Part shown: piece after piece, positions 9,159-18,097 of the stretch | Numbering within the stretch: position 1 is the stretch's first letter | Layout of the letters: the number at the start of each line of letters is the position of its first letter | Origin: Arthrospiribacter ruber | Lineage (GTDB): Bacteria; Bacteroidota; Bacteroidia; Cytophagales; Cyclobacteriaceae | Assembly: GCF_019343195.1 (NCBI RefSeq) | Contig: NZ_RPHB01000009.1 | Location: forward strand, 226,395-290,394 | DNA: 64,000 nt | Direction: 5' to 3' | The notes under the pieces: model-generated | Databases searched by the model: none | What the model saw: the letters and a program-made list of their open reading frames with translations, nothing else | Told to the model about the DNA's origin: nothing | Program-made: the position numbers and the translations under genes

Positions 9159-10139
9159 ATGCTCCAAGATCGGTTTCAACGTGTACATGATTACCTAAGA
9201 ATCTCTCTGACAGATAGCTGCAACTTCCGTTGTACTTATTGTATGCCTGAGGAAAATATCCAGTGCATGCCCAATGCACATCTGATGCAGCCGGATGAAA
9301 TCGAGACCATTGCCAAAATATTCGTTTCACTAGGTGTGAAAAAAATCAGACTGACAGGAGGAGAACCAATGGTTCGCAAGGAGTTTGCCGAAATTGTAGA
9401 ACGATTGGCAAAACTTCCTGTAGAACTCACCCTTACAACCAATGGGGTCTTGGTTCATCAATATTTAGGTCTTTTCAAAAAAGCCGGTATCCGGTCATTG
9501 AATGTAAGCTTGGATTCTCTCAAGCAAGAAACATTCTTCAAGCTAACCAAAAGGGATAAATTCCAACAAGTCTGGGACAACATAGAATTACTTCTAAAAC
9601 ATGATTTTCGTATAAAAATCAATGTAGTTGCACTTAATGGTATTATTGAAAATGAACTTTTGGATTTTGTAAAAATCACCAAACAACTTCCCCTTCATGT
9701 AAGGTTCATAGAGTTTATGCCCTTTGCTGGCAATCTTTGGGATAGTTCGAAGGTGCTGACTGCTCAGAAAATGTTAGATATGGTCAAAGAAGAGTTTGAT
9801 GTAGTCAAACTCAAGGACGAACCCCATGCCACGGCCAAAAAATACAAAGCAATTGGTCATGAAGGCACTTTTGCTTTTATTACGACTATGAGCGAGCATT
9901 TTTGTGGTAGTTGTAATCGTATGCGAATCACTGCTGATGGCAAAATGAAAAACTGCCTTTTCGGAAAAGAAGAAATGGATCTTCTCGGTACCCTGAGAGC
10001 GGGTAAGGAAATTGAACCACTGATTCGACTCTCTCTATACAACAAACATGCTGCATTAGGCGGTCAATTTTCCCCTGATTACCAAAAGGCTGAAGCTGAC
10101 AAAATCGAAAATCGTAGTATGATTAAGATTGGGGGATAA
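9159..10139 (+). CDS. moaA: GTP 3',8-cyclase
   Basis: 326 residues, the usual length. The radical-SAM motif Cys21-x3-Cys25-x2-Cys28 is at the N-terminus. The second cluster motif Cys-Gly-Ser-Cys-Asn-Arg-Met-Arg, followed later by Asn-Cys-Leu-Phe, is in the C-terminal half, and the protein ends in the Gly-Gly needed for the last step of the reaction. MoaA, with MoaC, turns GTP into cyclic pyranopterin monophosphate, the first stage of Moco synthesis. The start is 8 nt after the preceding stop. Confidence 0.95.
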   Translation: MLQDRFQRVHDYLRISLTDSCNFRCTYCMPEENIQCMPNAHLMQPDEIETIAKIFVSLGVKKIRLTGGEPMVRKEFAEIVERLAKLPVELTLTTNGVLVHQYLGLFKKAGIRSLNVSLDSLKQETFFKLTKRDKFQQVWDNIELLLKHDFRIKINVVALNGIIENELLDFVKITKQLPLHVRFIEFMPFAGNLWDSSKVLTAQKMLDMVKEEFDVVKLKDEPHATAKKYKAIGHEGTFAFITTMSEHFCGSCNRMRITADGKMKNCLFGKEEMDLLGTLRAGKEIEPLIRLSLYNKHAALGGQFSPDYQKAEADKIENRSMIKIGG

Positions 10140-10444
10140 AAAGGATATTAATTGATATTAGTGGATATTGATGGATATTTTGAGGGGAAGTTTGTTTTTG
10201 AAATATGGTAGAAATACAATTGAAATATTTAGAAATAGAAATACTATTGGATATTTTGGGTAAAGTTGGTTTTGGAAAATGATGGATATATGATTGAAAA
10301 GATGTAGTTCTAACCTCTAACCCTGCTTTAGCTTATAAACCTGGCAGGTTGATCTAATCTGCTACTTTGACAAAGTAAGACTAATCAGTCAAAGAAGTTC
10401 CAAAAAGAAAAAATAGAAGAAGCCCATTTTAGTAAAATACAAAT
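10140..10444. other. Spacer with degenerate GATATT repeats
   Basis: No gene is visible. The left part is built from variants of TGATATT and TGGATATT (for example at 10145-10180) and of AGAAATA. The same style recurs at 15838-16165 and 16613-17094. No clear promoter for moeA was seen. Confidence 0.5.
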
Positions 10445-11620
10445 ATGATCTCAGTCAATCAGGCTAAATCAATACTTCAAAAGCACACCCCTTCAGCGAA
10501 ATCTAACATTTTACCGCTCGAAAAAGCCATAGGCTTGATCTGCACCAAAGACATTCATTCCCCGATTGCAGTTCCTTCTTTTGACAATTCAGCGATGGAT
10601 GGCTACGCTATTAGCTGGGATGATCAGCAAGAGCCATGGCAAGTGGTATCAGAAGTAGCTGCTGGAGATGGTGAATTTCATGTATTGCAAAAAGGCCAAG
10701 CCAGTAGAATTTTTACCGGAGCCCCGATACCTAAAGGAGCGGATACTGTAATCCCACAAGAATGGGTTGAAAGAGATGGAAATCAAATTACATTTGACAA
10801 AAGCAGCTTCACAAGAGGCAGCAACGTTCGTCTAAAAGGAGCTCAGACGGAAGCTGGAGGTATTATTTTAAAAAAAGGTGCGCTAATCAACCCCGGCGGC
10901 ATAGGTCTTTTAGCATCTGTGGGGATTGCTGAAATTCCTGTGTACAGCCCTCCAAAAGTTGCGGTAATTATCACTGGAAACGAATTGCAAGAGCTGGGAA
11001 AGCCCCTATCTTTTGGCCAAATTTACAATTCAAATGGACCTGTTCTGCAAAGTTACTTAAATACCTTAGGTGTAGAGGAGGTGCAGAGTACGCAAGCCAT
11101 TGATGAACCACATGAATTGCAAAAAGCCATAGAAAACTCCCTTGCAAACGCTGATATCCTGATTCTTTCTGGCGGTATTTCTGTCGGAGATTATGACTAT
11201 GTAAAAACAGGATTAACAAAAGCAGGAGTTGAGGAATTATTTTACAAAATAAAACAAAGACCCGGGAAGCCCCTTTACGTTGGGATTTTGGGTGAAAAAT
11301 TAATCTTCGCCTTACCAGGTAACCCTGCTTCTGTCATTACTTGTTTCAATCAATATGTCAAGCCATCACTTTTACAATACATGGGGCATAAGAATTCCTG
11401 GCAACCTACAGCAAAGCTTCCTTTGGCCGAACCTCTAAAAAGAAAAGCGGGACTCACTTTCTTCCTAAAAGCCAAGATTGAAAATAACCAGGTGCACATC
11501 TTGACTGGGCAGGAATCATTCAATCTGATCTCCTTTGGAGCAGCTGACTGTTTTGCTGAAGTTGCAGAAGAAACTGAAGAGATGGCGGCAGGCTCTTTGA
11601 TAAATGTGTATCATTGGTAA
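10445..11620 (+). CDS. moeA: Molybdopterin molybdenumtransferase
   Basis: 391 residues. MoeA inserts molybdate into adenylylated molybdopterin. Visible landmarks are Phe-Asp-Asn-Ser-Ala-Met-Asp-Gly-Tyr-Ala near residue 45, the MoCF-domain motif Ser-Gly-Gly-Ile-Ser-Val-Gly-Asp-Tyr-Asp near 245, and Leu-Pro-Gly-Asn-Pro-Ala-Ser-Val near 290. It ends 4 nt before the permease gene, and moeA, permease and mobA look cotranscribed. Confidence 0.95.
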   Translation: MISVNQAKSILQKHTPSAKSNILPLEKAIGLICTKDIHSPIAVPSFDNSAMDGYAISWDDQQEPWQVVSEVAAGDGEFHVLQKGQASRIFTGAPIPKGADTVIPQEWVERDGNQITFDKSSFTRGSNVRLKGAQTEAGGIILKKGALINPGGIGLLASVGIAEIPVYSPPKVAVIITGNELQELGKPLSFGQIYNSNGPVLQSYLNTLGVEEVQSTQAIDEPHELQKAIENSLANADILILSGGISVGDYDYVKTGLTKAGVEELFYKIKQRPGKPLYVGILGEKLIFALPGNPASVITCFNQYVKPSLLQYMGHKNSWQPTAKLPLAEPLKRKAGLTFFLKAKIENNQVHILTGQESFNLISFGAADCFAEVAEETEEMAAGSLINVYHW

Positions 11621-11624
11621 TAAC

Positions 11625-12359
11625 ATGGACGAGGCTTGGATTATGCTATTCGTCTTGATGCCTTTGGCTGCATTCCTCTATGCGGCAGTTGGGCATGGTG
11701 GCGCCAGTAGCTACCTGATGTTTTTGGCACTTTTTAATTTTGCTCCAGAGCAGATTCGACCTACAGCTTTGATGCTGAATATGGTGGTATCCCTGCTTGC
11801 ATTTTTAGCATATCGGAAAACAGTTGCATTTCCTACTAACCTATTCCTTTCTCTAATTATCTTTTCCATCCCTGCTGCATACCTAGGGGGAACGATTTTA
11901 GTCGATACTGTTCTATACAAGCAAATATTAGGGATGCTTTTGTTCTTCCCAATCCTACGTTTTTTAAATGTATTCCCAATAGCCAAAGAGCGGGTAATTC
12001 AAAGAGTATGGTGGATGGCACCAATATTAGGCATTTCGATAGGTTTCTTTTCTGGCTTGATCGGCATAGGAGGTGGTATCATCCTATCTCCCATCTTGCT
12101 AATGCTGGGTTGGACCTCAATGAAAGAAACTGCTGCATTGAGTGCCTTATTCATCTTCTTCAACTCAGTAGCTGGATACATAGGAGCTGATGCAGTAAAT
12201 ATTTCCATCGATGCTAAGCTTTGGTATTTGATGCCCTTGACTGTAGCTGGAGGAGCGATTGGCGCTTATTTGGGAGCAAAGCGCTTCAATGTAAATGTTG
12301 TAAAATACATCCTTACAACCGTCCTTTTCTTTGCTGCTATAAAATTAATTTGGGCATGA
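11625..12359 (+). CDS. TauE/SafE-family anion permease
   Basis: 244 residues with about eight membrane helices and the family's internal repeat. Glycine motifs Gly-His-Gly-Gly-Ala (near 20) and Gly-Ile-Gly-Gly-Gly (near 147) are present. Members export sulfite, sulfonates or other small anions. ATG 11625 was chosen over ATG 11604 because it follows the moeA stop instead of overlapping it. It overlaps mobA by 4 nt (ATGA). Placement between moeA and mobA suggests an oxyanion related to Moco or nitrate metabolism, which is inference. Confidence 0.85.
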   Translation: MDEAWIMLFVLMPLAAFLYAAVGHGGASSYLMFLALFNFAPEQIRPTALMLNMVVSLLAFLAYRKTVAFPTNLFLSLIIFSIPAAYLGGTILVDTVLYKQILGMLLFFPILRFLNVFPIAKERVIQRVWWMAPILGISIGFFSGLIGIGGGIILSPILLMLGWTSMKETAALSALFIFFNSVAGYIGADAVNISIDAKLWYLMPLTVAGGAIGAYLGAKRFNVNVVKYILTTVLFFAAIKLIWA

Positions 12360-12943
12360 AAGAATTAGAAATTTACATTTTGGCAGGCGGAAAAAGCAGT
12401 AGAATGGGCAGTGACAAAGGTCTGGTCAAAATCACTGGTAAGCCTATGATTCAGTATTTGATCGAATCAATAGGTACTCTTCCCTACCCTCTTCGAATAA
12501 TCGCACATGACCCTGCATATCGGCAGTTTGACCTGAAAGTTATTGAAGACACTATCCCAGAGAAAGGCCCACTTGGAGGGTTATTAACCGCTTTGACTAA
12601 TGCTAAGGGAAATAACGTTTGCCTTTTAAGCTGTGATATGCCTTTTTTAAAGACAGAAACTTTGAATGCTTTGATCACTCAATCCAGAGAAAACTACATC
12701 ACAGTTTCAAGGTTAAAAGACAGAACACTCCCCTTTCCAGGAGTATACCCAGAAAGCTTAATTTCCGCCGTTGAAGAGCATGTGGTCAACGATAAATTAA
12801 AACTTCAAAGTTTCATCCAAGAAAAGCCCCATCAATTTTTCGCTTTGGATGAACGCCATAAATTAAGCCCTATAGAATTTATAAATATCAACACGCCAAC
12901 AGACATAGCCCAAGCTGCAACTTGGCTGAAGAAAAATCATTGA
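12356..12943 (+). CDS. mobA: Molybdenum cofactor guanylyltransferase
   Basis: 195 residues. The nucleotide-binding start Leu-Ala-Gly-Gly-Lys-Ser-Ser-Arg-Met-Gly-x-Asp-Lys-Gly (about 9-22), Gly-Pro-Leu-Gly-Gly-Leu near 75 and the metal-binding Cys-Asp-Met-Pro-Phe near 97 are all present. MobA attaches GMP to Moco, giving the guanine dinucleotide form expected for the reductase upstream. Its ATG overlaps the permease stop. A frame open upstream to 12221 is shadow sequence of the permease. Confidence 0.93.
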   Translation: MKELEIYILAGGKSSRMGSDKGLVKITGKPMIQYLIESIGTLPYPLRIIAHDPAYRQFDLKVIEDTIPEKGPLGGLLTALTNAKGNNVCLLSCDMPFLKTETLNALITQSRENYITVSRLKDRTLPFPGVYPESLISAVEEHVVNDKLKLQSFIQEKPHQFFALDERHKLSPIEFININTPTDIAQAATWLKKNH

Positions 12944-12984
12944 TTATCTTAAACGGTAAAGGAAAAAACTAAAACCTCAAAACT

Positions 12985-14487
12985 ATGCAGGAACAAATCA
13001 ACTCTCTTTCCTACAGAATGCTTTTTTTGAATACCTTGGCATTCACTATCTGCTTTGCTGTTTGGACTTTCAACGGGGTCATGGTGACTTACCTGACCGA
13101 CAATGGAATTTTTGAATGGGGTCCTGTAGAGATTGGCTGGCTTTTGGGAATCCCGATTTTGACAGGAGCAATTTTCAGACTTCCCTTGGGAATTCTTACG
13201 GATAAATATGGAGGGAAATGGATTTTTGCTGCTTTGTTACTATTCTGCGCCATCCCCATGTACCTGATTTCTTTTGCGGACAGCTTCATGTTTTACGCAG
13301 TCCTCAGTTTTTTCTTTGGATTTGCCGGTGCTGGATTTGCAGTTGGTATAGGCTATACTTCTGTCTGGTTCCCAAAAAGCTGGCAAGGTCGAGCACTGGG
13401 GATTTTCGGTGCAGGGAATGCAGGAGCGGCATTGACCACCCTATTGGCTCCTACCCTTTTGAATAATTTCACAGCTAATGGATTAAACCCTGAAAACTGG
13501 AGGCTTTTGCCTCAGTACTATGCCGGGGTTTTGGTTGTGATGGCATTGGTTTTTATGTTCTTTTCAGTCAATAAAAAATCAAACGCCCCTGCACGAACCA
13601 TGGCAGTGATATTAAAACCGCTTCAAAGCATCCGCGTGTGGCGATTTGGCTTTTATTACTTCTTGGTATTCGGTTGCTTCGTAGCTTTTGCCCAATGGCT
13701 CGTACCATACTTTGTCAATGTATATGGAGCAAGCTTGGTTGTAGCCGGACTATTTGCTTCCTTATTCTCCTTTCCTTCCGGAGTGATTCGTGTACTTGGT
13801 GGGTGGATGAGTGACAAGTTAGGTGCAAGAAGAGTCATGTTGGGGACTTTTAGATGGTCGATTATCTTAGCGGCACTTTTGATGGTTCCCAAAATGGACA
13901 TCATTACACCTGGAAAGGGCATCATGGCTACACAGGCTGGTGAAGTAAGTGGAGTTACAGACCAAGCAATTGAAGTGGGGAATAGAAATTATGCGCTGGC
14001 TTCAAAAGATGACGCAATGGAGCGAATGAATGATCCATCCGCTACTGCTTCTTTTTTACCACATAAATATAGCTGGCAAGAACCGGTAGTAAGGCCTGGA
14101 CAGGAAGTTGGAAAAAAAGAATTGTTAGCAAAAGGGGTTACACAGATTTCTTTTGAAGCAAACATGTGGGTGTATGCCGTATTGGTATTGTTGATTGGGA
14201 TAGTTTGGGGAATAGGCAAAGCGGGAGTTTACAGGTTTATTCCAGACTATTTCCCCAATGAAGTGGGAACCGTTGGTGGTATGGTTGGGGTAATCGGAGG
14301 TTTGGGAGGTTTTGTTTGTCCCATCCTATTTGGCTATTTGTTGGACTGGACAGGCCTTTGGACCAGCAGTTGGATCCTGATGTTTATCCTTTCTGTAGTG
14401 TGTTTGTTTTGGATGCTAAGAGTCACAAGAAACATAGTCAAAACTGAATCTCCAGAAATCGCCCATAAAATTGATCGGGTGGAGTGA
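12985..14487 (+). CDS. narK: NarK-type nitrate/nitrite transporter with a long internal loop
   Basis: 500 residues, longer than the first NarK (446). It has the motifs Phe-Arg-Leu-Pro-Leu-Gly-Ile-Leu-Thr-Asp near 70, Gly-Ile-Phe-Gly-Ala-Gly-Asn-Ala-Gly near 140 and Gly-Val-Ile-Arg-Val-Leu-Gly-Gly-Trp-Met-Ser-Asp near 265. About 90 hydrophilic residues (about 300-390) interrupt two membrane segments in the second half. This is probably a second transporter with a different direction or affinity. It starts 41 nt after mobA. Confidence 0.9.
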   Translation: MQEQINSLSYRMLFLNTLAFTICFAVWTFNGVMVTYLTDNGIFEWGPVEIGWLLGIPILTGAIFRLPLGILTDKYGGKWIFAALLLFCAIPMYLISFADSFMFYAVLSFFFGFAGAGFAVGIGYTSVWFPKSWQGRALGIFGAGNAGAALTTLLAPTLLNNFTANGLNPENWRLLPQYYAGVLVVMALVFMFFSVNKKSNAPARTMAVILKPLQSIRVWRFGFYYFLVFGCFVAFAQWLVPYFVNVYGASLVVAGLFASLFSFPSGVIRVLGGWMSDKLGARRVMLGTFRWSIILAALLMVPKMDIITPGKGIMATQAGEVSGVTDQAIEVGNRNYALASKDDAMERMNDPSATASFLPHKYSWQEPVVRPGQEVGKKELLAKGVTQISFEANMWVYAVLVLLIGIVWGIGKAGVYRFIPDYFPNEVGTVGGMVGVIGGLGGFVCPILFGYLLDWTGLWTSSWILMFILSVVCLFWMLRVTRNIVKTESPEIAHKIDRVE

Positions 14488-14496
14488 AAGAATGTT

Positions 14497-14504
14497 TATC
14501 TTTG
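14497..14504 (+). promoter_or_regulatory. Possible -7 element upstream of moaD
   Basis: TATCTTTG fits TAnnTTTG and lies 23 nt before the moaD ATG. The nearest TTG upstream (14471) is too far for a good -33, so this is a weak promoter candidate. Confidence 0.35.
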
Positions 14505-14526
14505 AAAAAAGCCAAGTAACATTATT

Positions 14527-14754
14527 ATGAAACTATTAGCCTTCGGAAAAATAGCAGAGATCATTGGAAAGCAGGAGATAGAAATTGAAAATTTTCCAAA
14601 TACGGATATCCTAGTGGGCTATTTGCAACAACAATACCCCGCATTGAAAGACCTTAAATTCAGCATTGCCATAGATAAAAAACAAGTCAACGGAAATATA
14701 AGCATAGCCACAGGTGCTGAGGTAGCTTTGCTGCCACCATTCTCCGGAGGGTGA
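14527..14754 (+). CDS. moaD: Molybdopterin synthase small subunit (sulfur carrier)
   Basis: 75 residues with a ubiquitin-like fold pattern ending in Pro-Pro-Phe-Ser-Gly-Gly. The terminal Gly-Gly is adenylylated by MoeB and then thiocarboxylated to supply sulfur for molybdopterin. It ends 3 nt before moeB. The partner large subunit MoaE is encoded at 16166. Confidence 0.93.
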   Translation: MKLLAFGKIAEIIGKQEIEIENFPNTDILVGYLQQQYPALKDLKFSIAIDKKQVNGNISIATGAEVALLPPFSGG

Positions 14755-14757
14755 TCC

Positions 14758-15837
14758 ATGGATAGATTTGAAAGACAATATATACTCCCGGGATTTGGTC
14801 CCGCATCACAGCAAAAACTCAGAAAAACTTCAGTTCTGATTATAGGTGCCGGCGGTTTGGGTTGCCCAGCTTTACTTTACCTCAGCGCAGCAGGAATTGG
14901 AAAAATCGGCATCATAGACGGGGATGTGGTTTCCCTATCCAACCTTAACAGACAGGTCCTGTTCGGAAAGGAAGATCTCGGAAAAAACAAAGCCGAAACA
15001 GCTGCCAAAATCATCCAGAAAAAATACAATGACATAGAGGTAGAAGCTTTCCCCTATTTCCTGACGAAAGAAAACATTCTGGGCATCATCCAAAACTACG
15101 ACCTGATCATAGATGGCTCGGACAATTTCCACACGCGGTATTTGGTCAATGATGCTTGCCTGATCGCTGGCAAACCTTTGGTTTTCGGCGCCATCTATCA
15201 GCACGAGGGACAAGTAGCTATTTTCAATGCAAAAGGACCCCATTCTATCAATTACAGGGACCTCTACCCCATACCACCATCAGCTCGTGAAGTACCCAAC
15301 TGCAATGAAACAGGCGTATTGGGTGTGCTACCAGGGATCATCGGAACGTGGATGGCTGCAGAATGTATCAAATACCTGACTGGATATGGGAACTCGCTTG
15401 AAGACAAAATGCTCTTCTACGACCTGCAAAACCACAATTCCTATCAGGTTCAACTTGCCAAAAATCAAGACAGCAATCAAAGCAGGCCAAAAAACCATTC
15501 CGAACTCCAAGAAATGGACTATCAGGACTTCTGTGGCTTGAGTGCACAAACGGATTGGGAAGCTGCTTTGAGCTTATTGAAAAACGCCAATCATTCCGTA
15601 TTGGTGGATGTTCGGGAACTTGGAGAACAACCGGAACTGGACGATATTGACCACCTCCAGATTGCTTTGGCTGACCTACCCAATTCCAGAAGTCAGCTAG
15701 CATCCTTTCAGAACATCCTCCTTTTCTGTCAATCAGGAAGCAGAAGCCTGAAAGCCGTCGACATGCTCAAAAGTCAGTTTCCTGATAAAAATATTCAATC
15801 TGTTGAAGGGGGAATTTTAAGGTACCTTTTTGATTGA
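14758..15837 (+). CDS. moeB: MoaD-adenylyltransferase with C-terminal rhodanese domain
   Basis: 359 residues. The ThiF/MoeB domain (1-240) has the ATP loop Gly-Ala-Gly-Gly-Leu-Gly (31-36) and Asp-Gly-Ser-Asp-Asn-Phe near 120. The rhodanese domain (about 250-359) has the active loop Cys-Gln-Ser-Gly-Ser-Arg-Ser near 323. This fusion lets one protein activate MoaD and deliver sulfur. The first Cys-x-x-Cys pair of the usual zinc site is absent (Asn-Tyr-Arg-Asp-Leu-Tyr-Pro at that place), so the structural zinc is probably lost. Confidence 0.9.
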   Translation: MDRFERQYILPGFGPASQQKLRKTSVLIIGAGGLGCPALLYLSAAGIGKIGIIDGDVVSLSNLNRQVLFGKEDLGKNKAETAAKIIQKKYNDIEVEAFPYFLTKENILGIIQNYDLIIDGSDNFHTRYLVNDACLIAGKPLVFGAIYQHEGQVAIFNAKGPHSINYRDLYPIPPSAREVPNCNETGVLGVLPGIIGTWMAAECIKYLTGYGNSLEDKMLFYDLQNHNSYQVQLAKNQDSNQSRPKNHSELQEMDYQDFCGLSAQTDWEAALSLLKNANHSVLVDVRELGEQPELDDIDHLQIALADLPNSRSQLASFQNILLFCQSGSRSLKAVDMLKSQFPDKNIQSVEGGILRYLFD

Positions 15838-16165
15838 AATAAGATATTGATTGATATTAGATACTAATGGATATTATGATACAGAAATATGCTATGCGAA
15901 ATCGTAGTGAAGCGGAGATCCCGAGAGCGAAGTGATTCGGGATATAGTAGAAATAGAATGGAAATATGCTTCGAAAAACCTGAATGAAACACGAAGACAA
16001 ACCCTATTTCAACAATATTTCTATAATATTTCCACCATATTTCTATCAAATTTCTATCAAAAACAAGCCCCAAAGAGCCAAAACCAATAATACCTTAGTG
16101 TCTTAGCACCTTTGTGGCAAAAACCATTATAACTCAGTGCCTTTGTGGCCTAAATAAAAAAAACC
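15838..16165. other. Spacer with degenerate repeats and a TCCCGA palindrome
   Basis: No gene is visible. It contains GATATT-type repeats at the left end, a palindrome-like TCCCGA...TTCGGGA at about 15921-15943, and a run of TTTCTA-type repeats near 16015-16055. Confidence 0.5.
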
Positions 16166-16612
16166 ATGGAAAAGAAAAGAACACCAAAAAACATATTTGT
16201 AGAAGGAGCGATCTCTCCTGATAAAATCGCGAAATCCATCGCCAATCATAGCACAAAAACAAATATTGGCGGACATAGCATCTTTCTCGGACAGGTTAGA
16301 GCTGATGAAAAAGAAGACGGATCGGTAGTGGCTATTGAATATAAAGCCTATGAAGACATGGCTTTGCAACAGGCCTTCGAAATCCGTGAAGCCATCTTTG
16401 CCAAATATCCATTGACCTGCATGCATATTTACCATAGCTTGGGCGAGGTCAAAACAGGAGAAATCTGCCTCTTTGTCTTTACTTCCTCCAAACATCGCAA
16501 AGCTGCCATCGATGCCTGTGAAGAACTCGTCGAGCGCATCAAAAAAGAATTGCCCATCTGGGGAAAGGAAATCCTGGACAATGAAAAATCTGAGTGGAAG
16601 GTGAATACTTGA
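16166..16612 (+). CDS. moaE: Molybdopterin synthase catalytic subunit
   Basis: 148 residues, normal for MoaE. Conserved features are Gly-Gly-His-Ser-Ile-Phe-Leu-Gly-Gln-Val-Arg near 35-45, Ile-Glu-Tyr near 57, and the C-terminal Lys-Lys-Glu-Leu-Pro-Ile-Trp-Gly-Lys-Glu with the catalytic lysine region. It makes molybdopterin from precursor Z with MoaD. It stands alone between two repeat-filled spacers. Confidence 0.93.
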   Translation: MEKKRTPKNIFVEGAISPDKIAKSIANHSTKTNIGGHSIFLGQVRADEKEDGSVVAIEYKAYEDMALQQAFEIREAIFAKYPLTCMHIYHSLGEVKTGEICLFVFTSSKHRKAAIDACEELVERIKKELPIWGKEILDNEKSEWKVNT

Positions 16613-17094
16613 AAATTAGATATTGATTGATTTTTGATATTAATGGACATGTATATCCGCAATTATACCCCTAACCAATTTAAATAAGGGCCTATTTAAA
16701 TCCGATACTAATAGATATTGGATATTCATTGATATTGGCTATAAATCGCAGGTTTGTTCCATTATTTAGGTTCTACTTGTAAGTTAGCGGATAAACATGA
16801 TAATGGATATTGAATTCGAAGCAAACCTAAAACTCAAGATATTGAAGCAAATAATATAGAAACAATGAGTCAAATTGCCTAAATCGATATTGATGGATAT
16901 TGGATACTAATGGATAATGGTTCCGAAGCATCCCATAAGCCTAAACATTAAAGCTATTGGTATCGAAGTTTTGGGTTAAATTTGAGGGTAGTAGATATAT
17001 TTCATGCTGACCTAATATCCCAATATCGCAACAGCTAATATCCATCAATATCTAACCCTTTTCCCTACTTACTTCATATAAAGCTAAAGATATA
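16613..17094. other. 482-bp spacer with GATATT-type repeats
   Basis: No gene is supported. More than ten variants of GATATT, TGGATATT and ATTGATATT are scattered across it. It is AT-rich with no strong hairpin or clear promoter. Confidence 0.5.
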
Positions 17095-18009
17095 ATGATC
17101 AACATCACCCACAAATCCACCACCCTTAGAAAAGCCATAGCGCAGGCCATTGTTAAAGTGAGTTCGGACGAAACCATCGCCGCTGTGGTCAATAAAACAG
17201 TGCCCAAGGGAGATGTATTTGAAATGGCCAAGGTGGCGGGACTTTTTGCTGCCAAGCGTACTGCTGACATGATTCCGGATTGCCATCCTCTTCCTGTGGA
17301 GTTTACTTCCGTGAATTACGAAATCAAAGGTTTGGAGATTTATGTCTTGGTAGAAATCCACACCATCTACAAAACAGGCGTGGAGGTGGAAGCCATGCAT
17401 GCTGCATCTGTGGTGGCCCTGACCATGTATGACATGCTCAAACCCATAGACAAAAACATCAGCATAGAGCAGATCAAGTTAGTGGAGAAAAAAGGGGGAA
17501 AAACAGATTATGCCAAAGACAAGGAGCAAAACCTCAAAGCCGCTGTTATTGTCTGTTCGGACAGCATAGCTTCAGGGCAAAAGGAAGACAGGGCAGGCAA
17601 GGTAATAATCCAAAAATTAGAAACTTCAAAAGTCAGCATTGAAGATTATTCCATCATCCCTGACGAAAAAGAAAAAATCCAAAGCAAGCTCAAAGGATTT
17701 ATTGAGGTAGGCATGGACATGGTCATCTTTTCAGGAGGTACAGGACTTTCACCGAAAGATGTAACCCCCGAGGCCATCAGACCGCTGATAGAACGGGAAG
17801 TACCCGGTATAGAAGAGGCTATCCGCAGCTATGGGCAAGCCCGAATGCCCTACTCCATGCTCTCCAGGTCTGTTGCTGGCTTGATCGGCAACACCCTCGT
17901 ACTAGCCCTACCAGGATCAACCAAAGGCGCCGAAGAATCTATGGACGCCATTTTCCCTGCTGTTTTACACCTATTCAAAGTTTTGGAAGGGCCTAAGTAT
18001 AGGCATTGA
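17095..18009 (+). CDS. moaCB: Bifunctional MoaC-MoaB/Mog fusion
   Basis: 304 residues. The MoaC part (about 1-150) has Met-Ile-Pro-Asp-Cys-His-Pro-Leu-Pro near 60 and Glu-Ala-Met-His-Ala-Ala-Ser near 100, the cyclic pyranopterin monophosphate synthase active-site regions. The MoaB/Mog part (about 155-304) has Ser-Gly-Gly-Thr-Gly-Leu-Ser-Pro-Lys-Asp and Leu-Pro-Gly-Ser-Thr-Lys-Gly, which adenylylate molybdopterin. The fusion joins the second and a late step of Moco synthesis and is common in Bacteroidota. Confidence 0.93.
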   Translation: MINITHKSTTLRKAIAQAIVKVSSDETIAAVVNKTVPKGDVFEMAKVAGLFAAKRTADMIPDCHPLPVEFTSVNYEIKGLEIYVLVEIHTIYKTGVEVEAMHAASVVALTMYDMLKPIDKNISIEQIKLVEKKGGKTDYAKDKEQNLKAAVIVCSDSIASGQKEDRAGKVIIQKLETSKVSIEDYSIIPDEKEKIQSKLKGFIEVGMDMVIFSGGTGLSPKDVTPEAIRPLIEREVPGIEEAIRSYGQARMPYSMLSRSVAGLIGNTLVLALPGSTKGAEESMDAIFPAVLHLFKVLEGPKYRH

Positions 18010-18036
18010 TCTTTTTAATCCTGTGGTCAAAAAATA

Positions 18037-18087
18037 ATTAAGGATATTTTTGTCCTTAATTAAATAAAGGATACATTTGTCTTATAA
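18037..18087 (+). promoter_or_regulatory. Rrf2 gene promoter overlapped by two palindromic operators
   Basis: Operator 1 is ATTAAGGA-tatttttg-TCCTTAAT (18037-18060). Operator 2 is ATAAAGGA-tacatttg-TCTTATAA (18064-18087). Operator 1 covers a TTTG (18049-18052) and operator 2 covers TACATTTG (18072-18079), with 19 bp between these -33 and -7 elements. Operator centres are 27 bp apart. Repression by the Rrf2 product is the simplest reading. Confidence 0.65.
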
Positions 18088-18097
18088 TAAGGGGGAG

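Noticed and set aside
18077..18097. TTG start for the Rrf2 gene, adding seven residues
   Set aside because: It lies in the -7 element, before the predicted transcription start. ATG 18098 gives the normal Rrf2 N-terminus.
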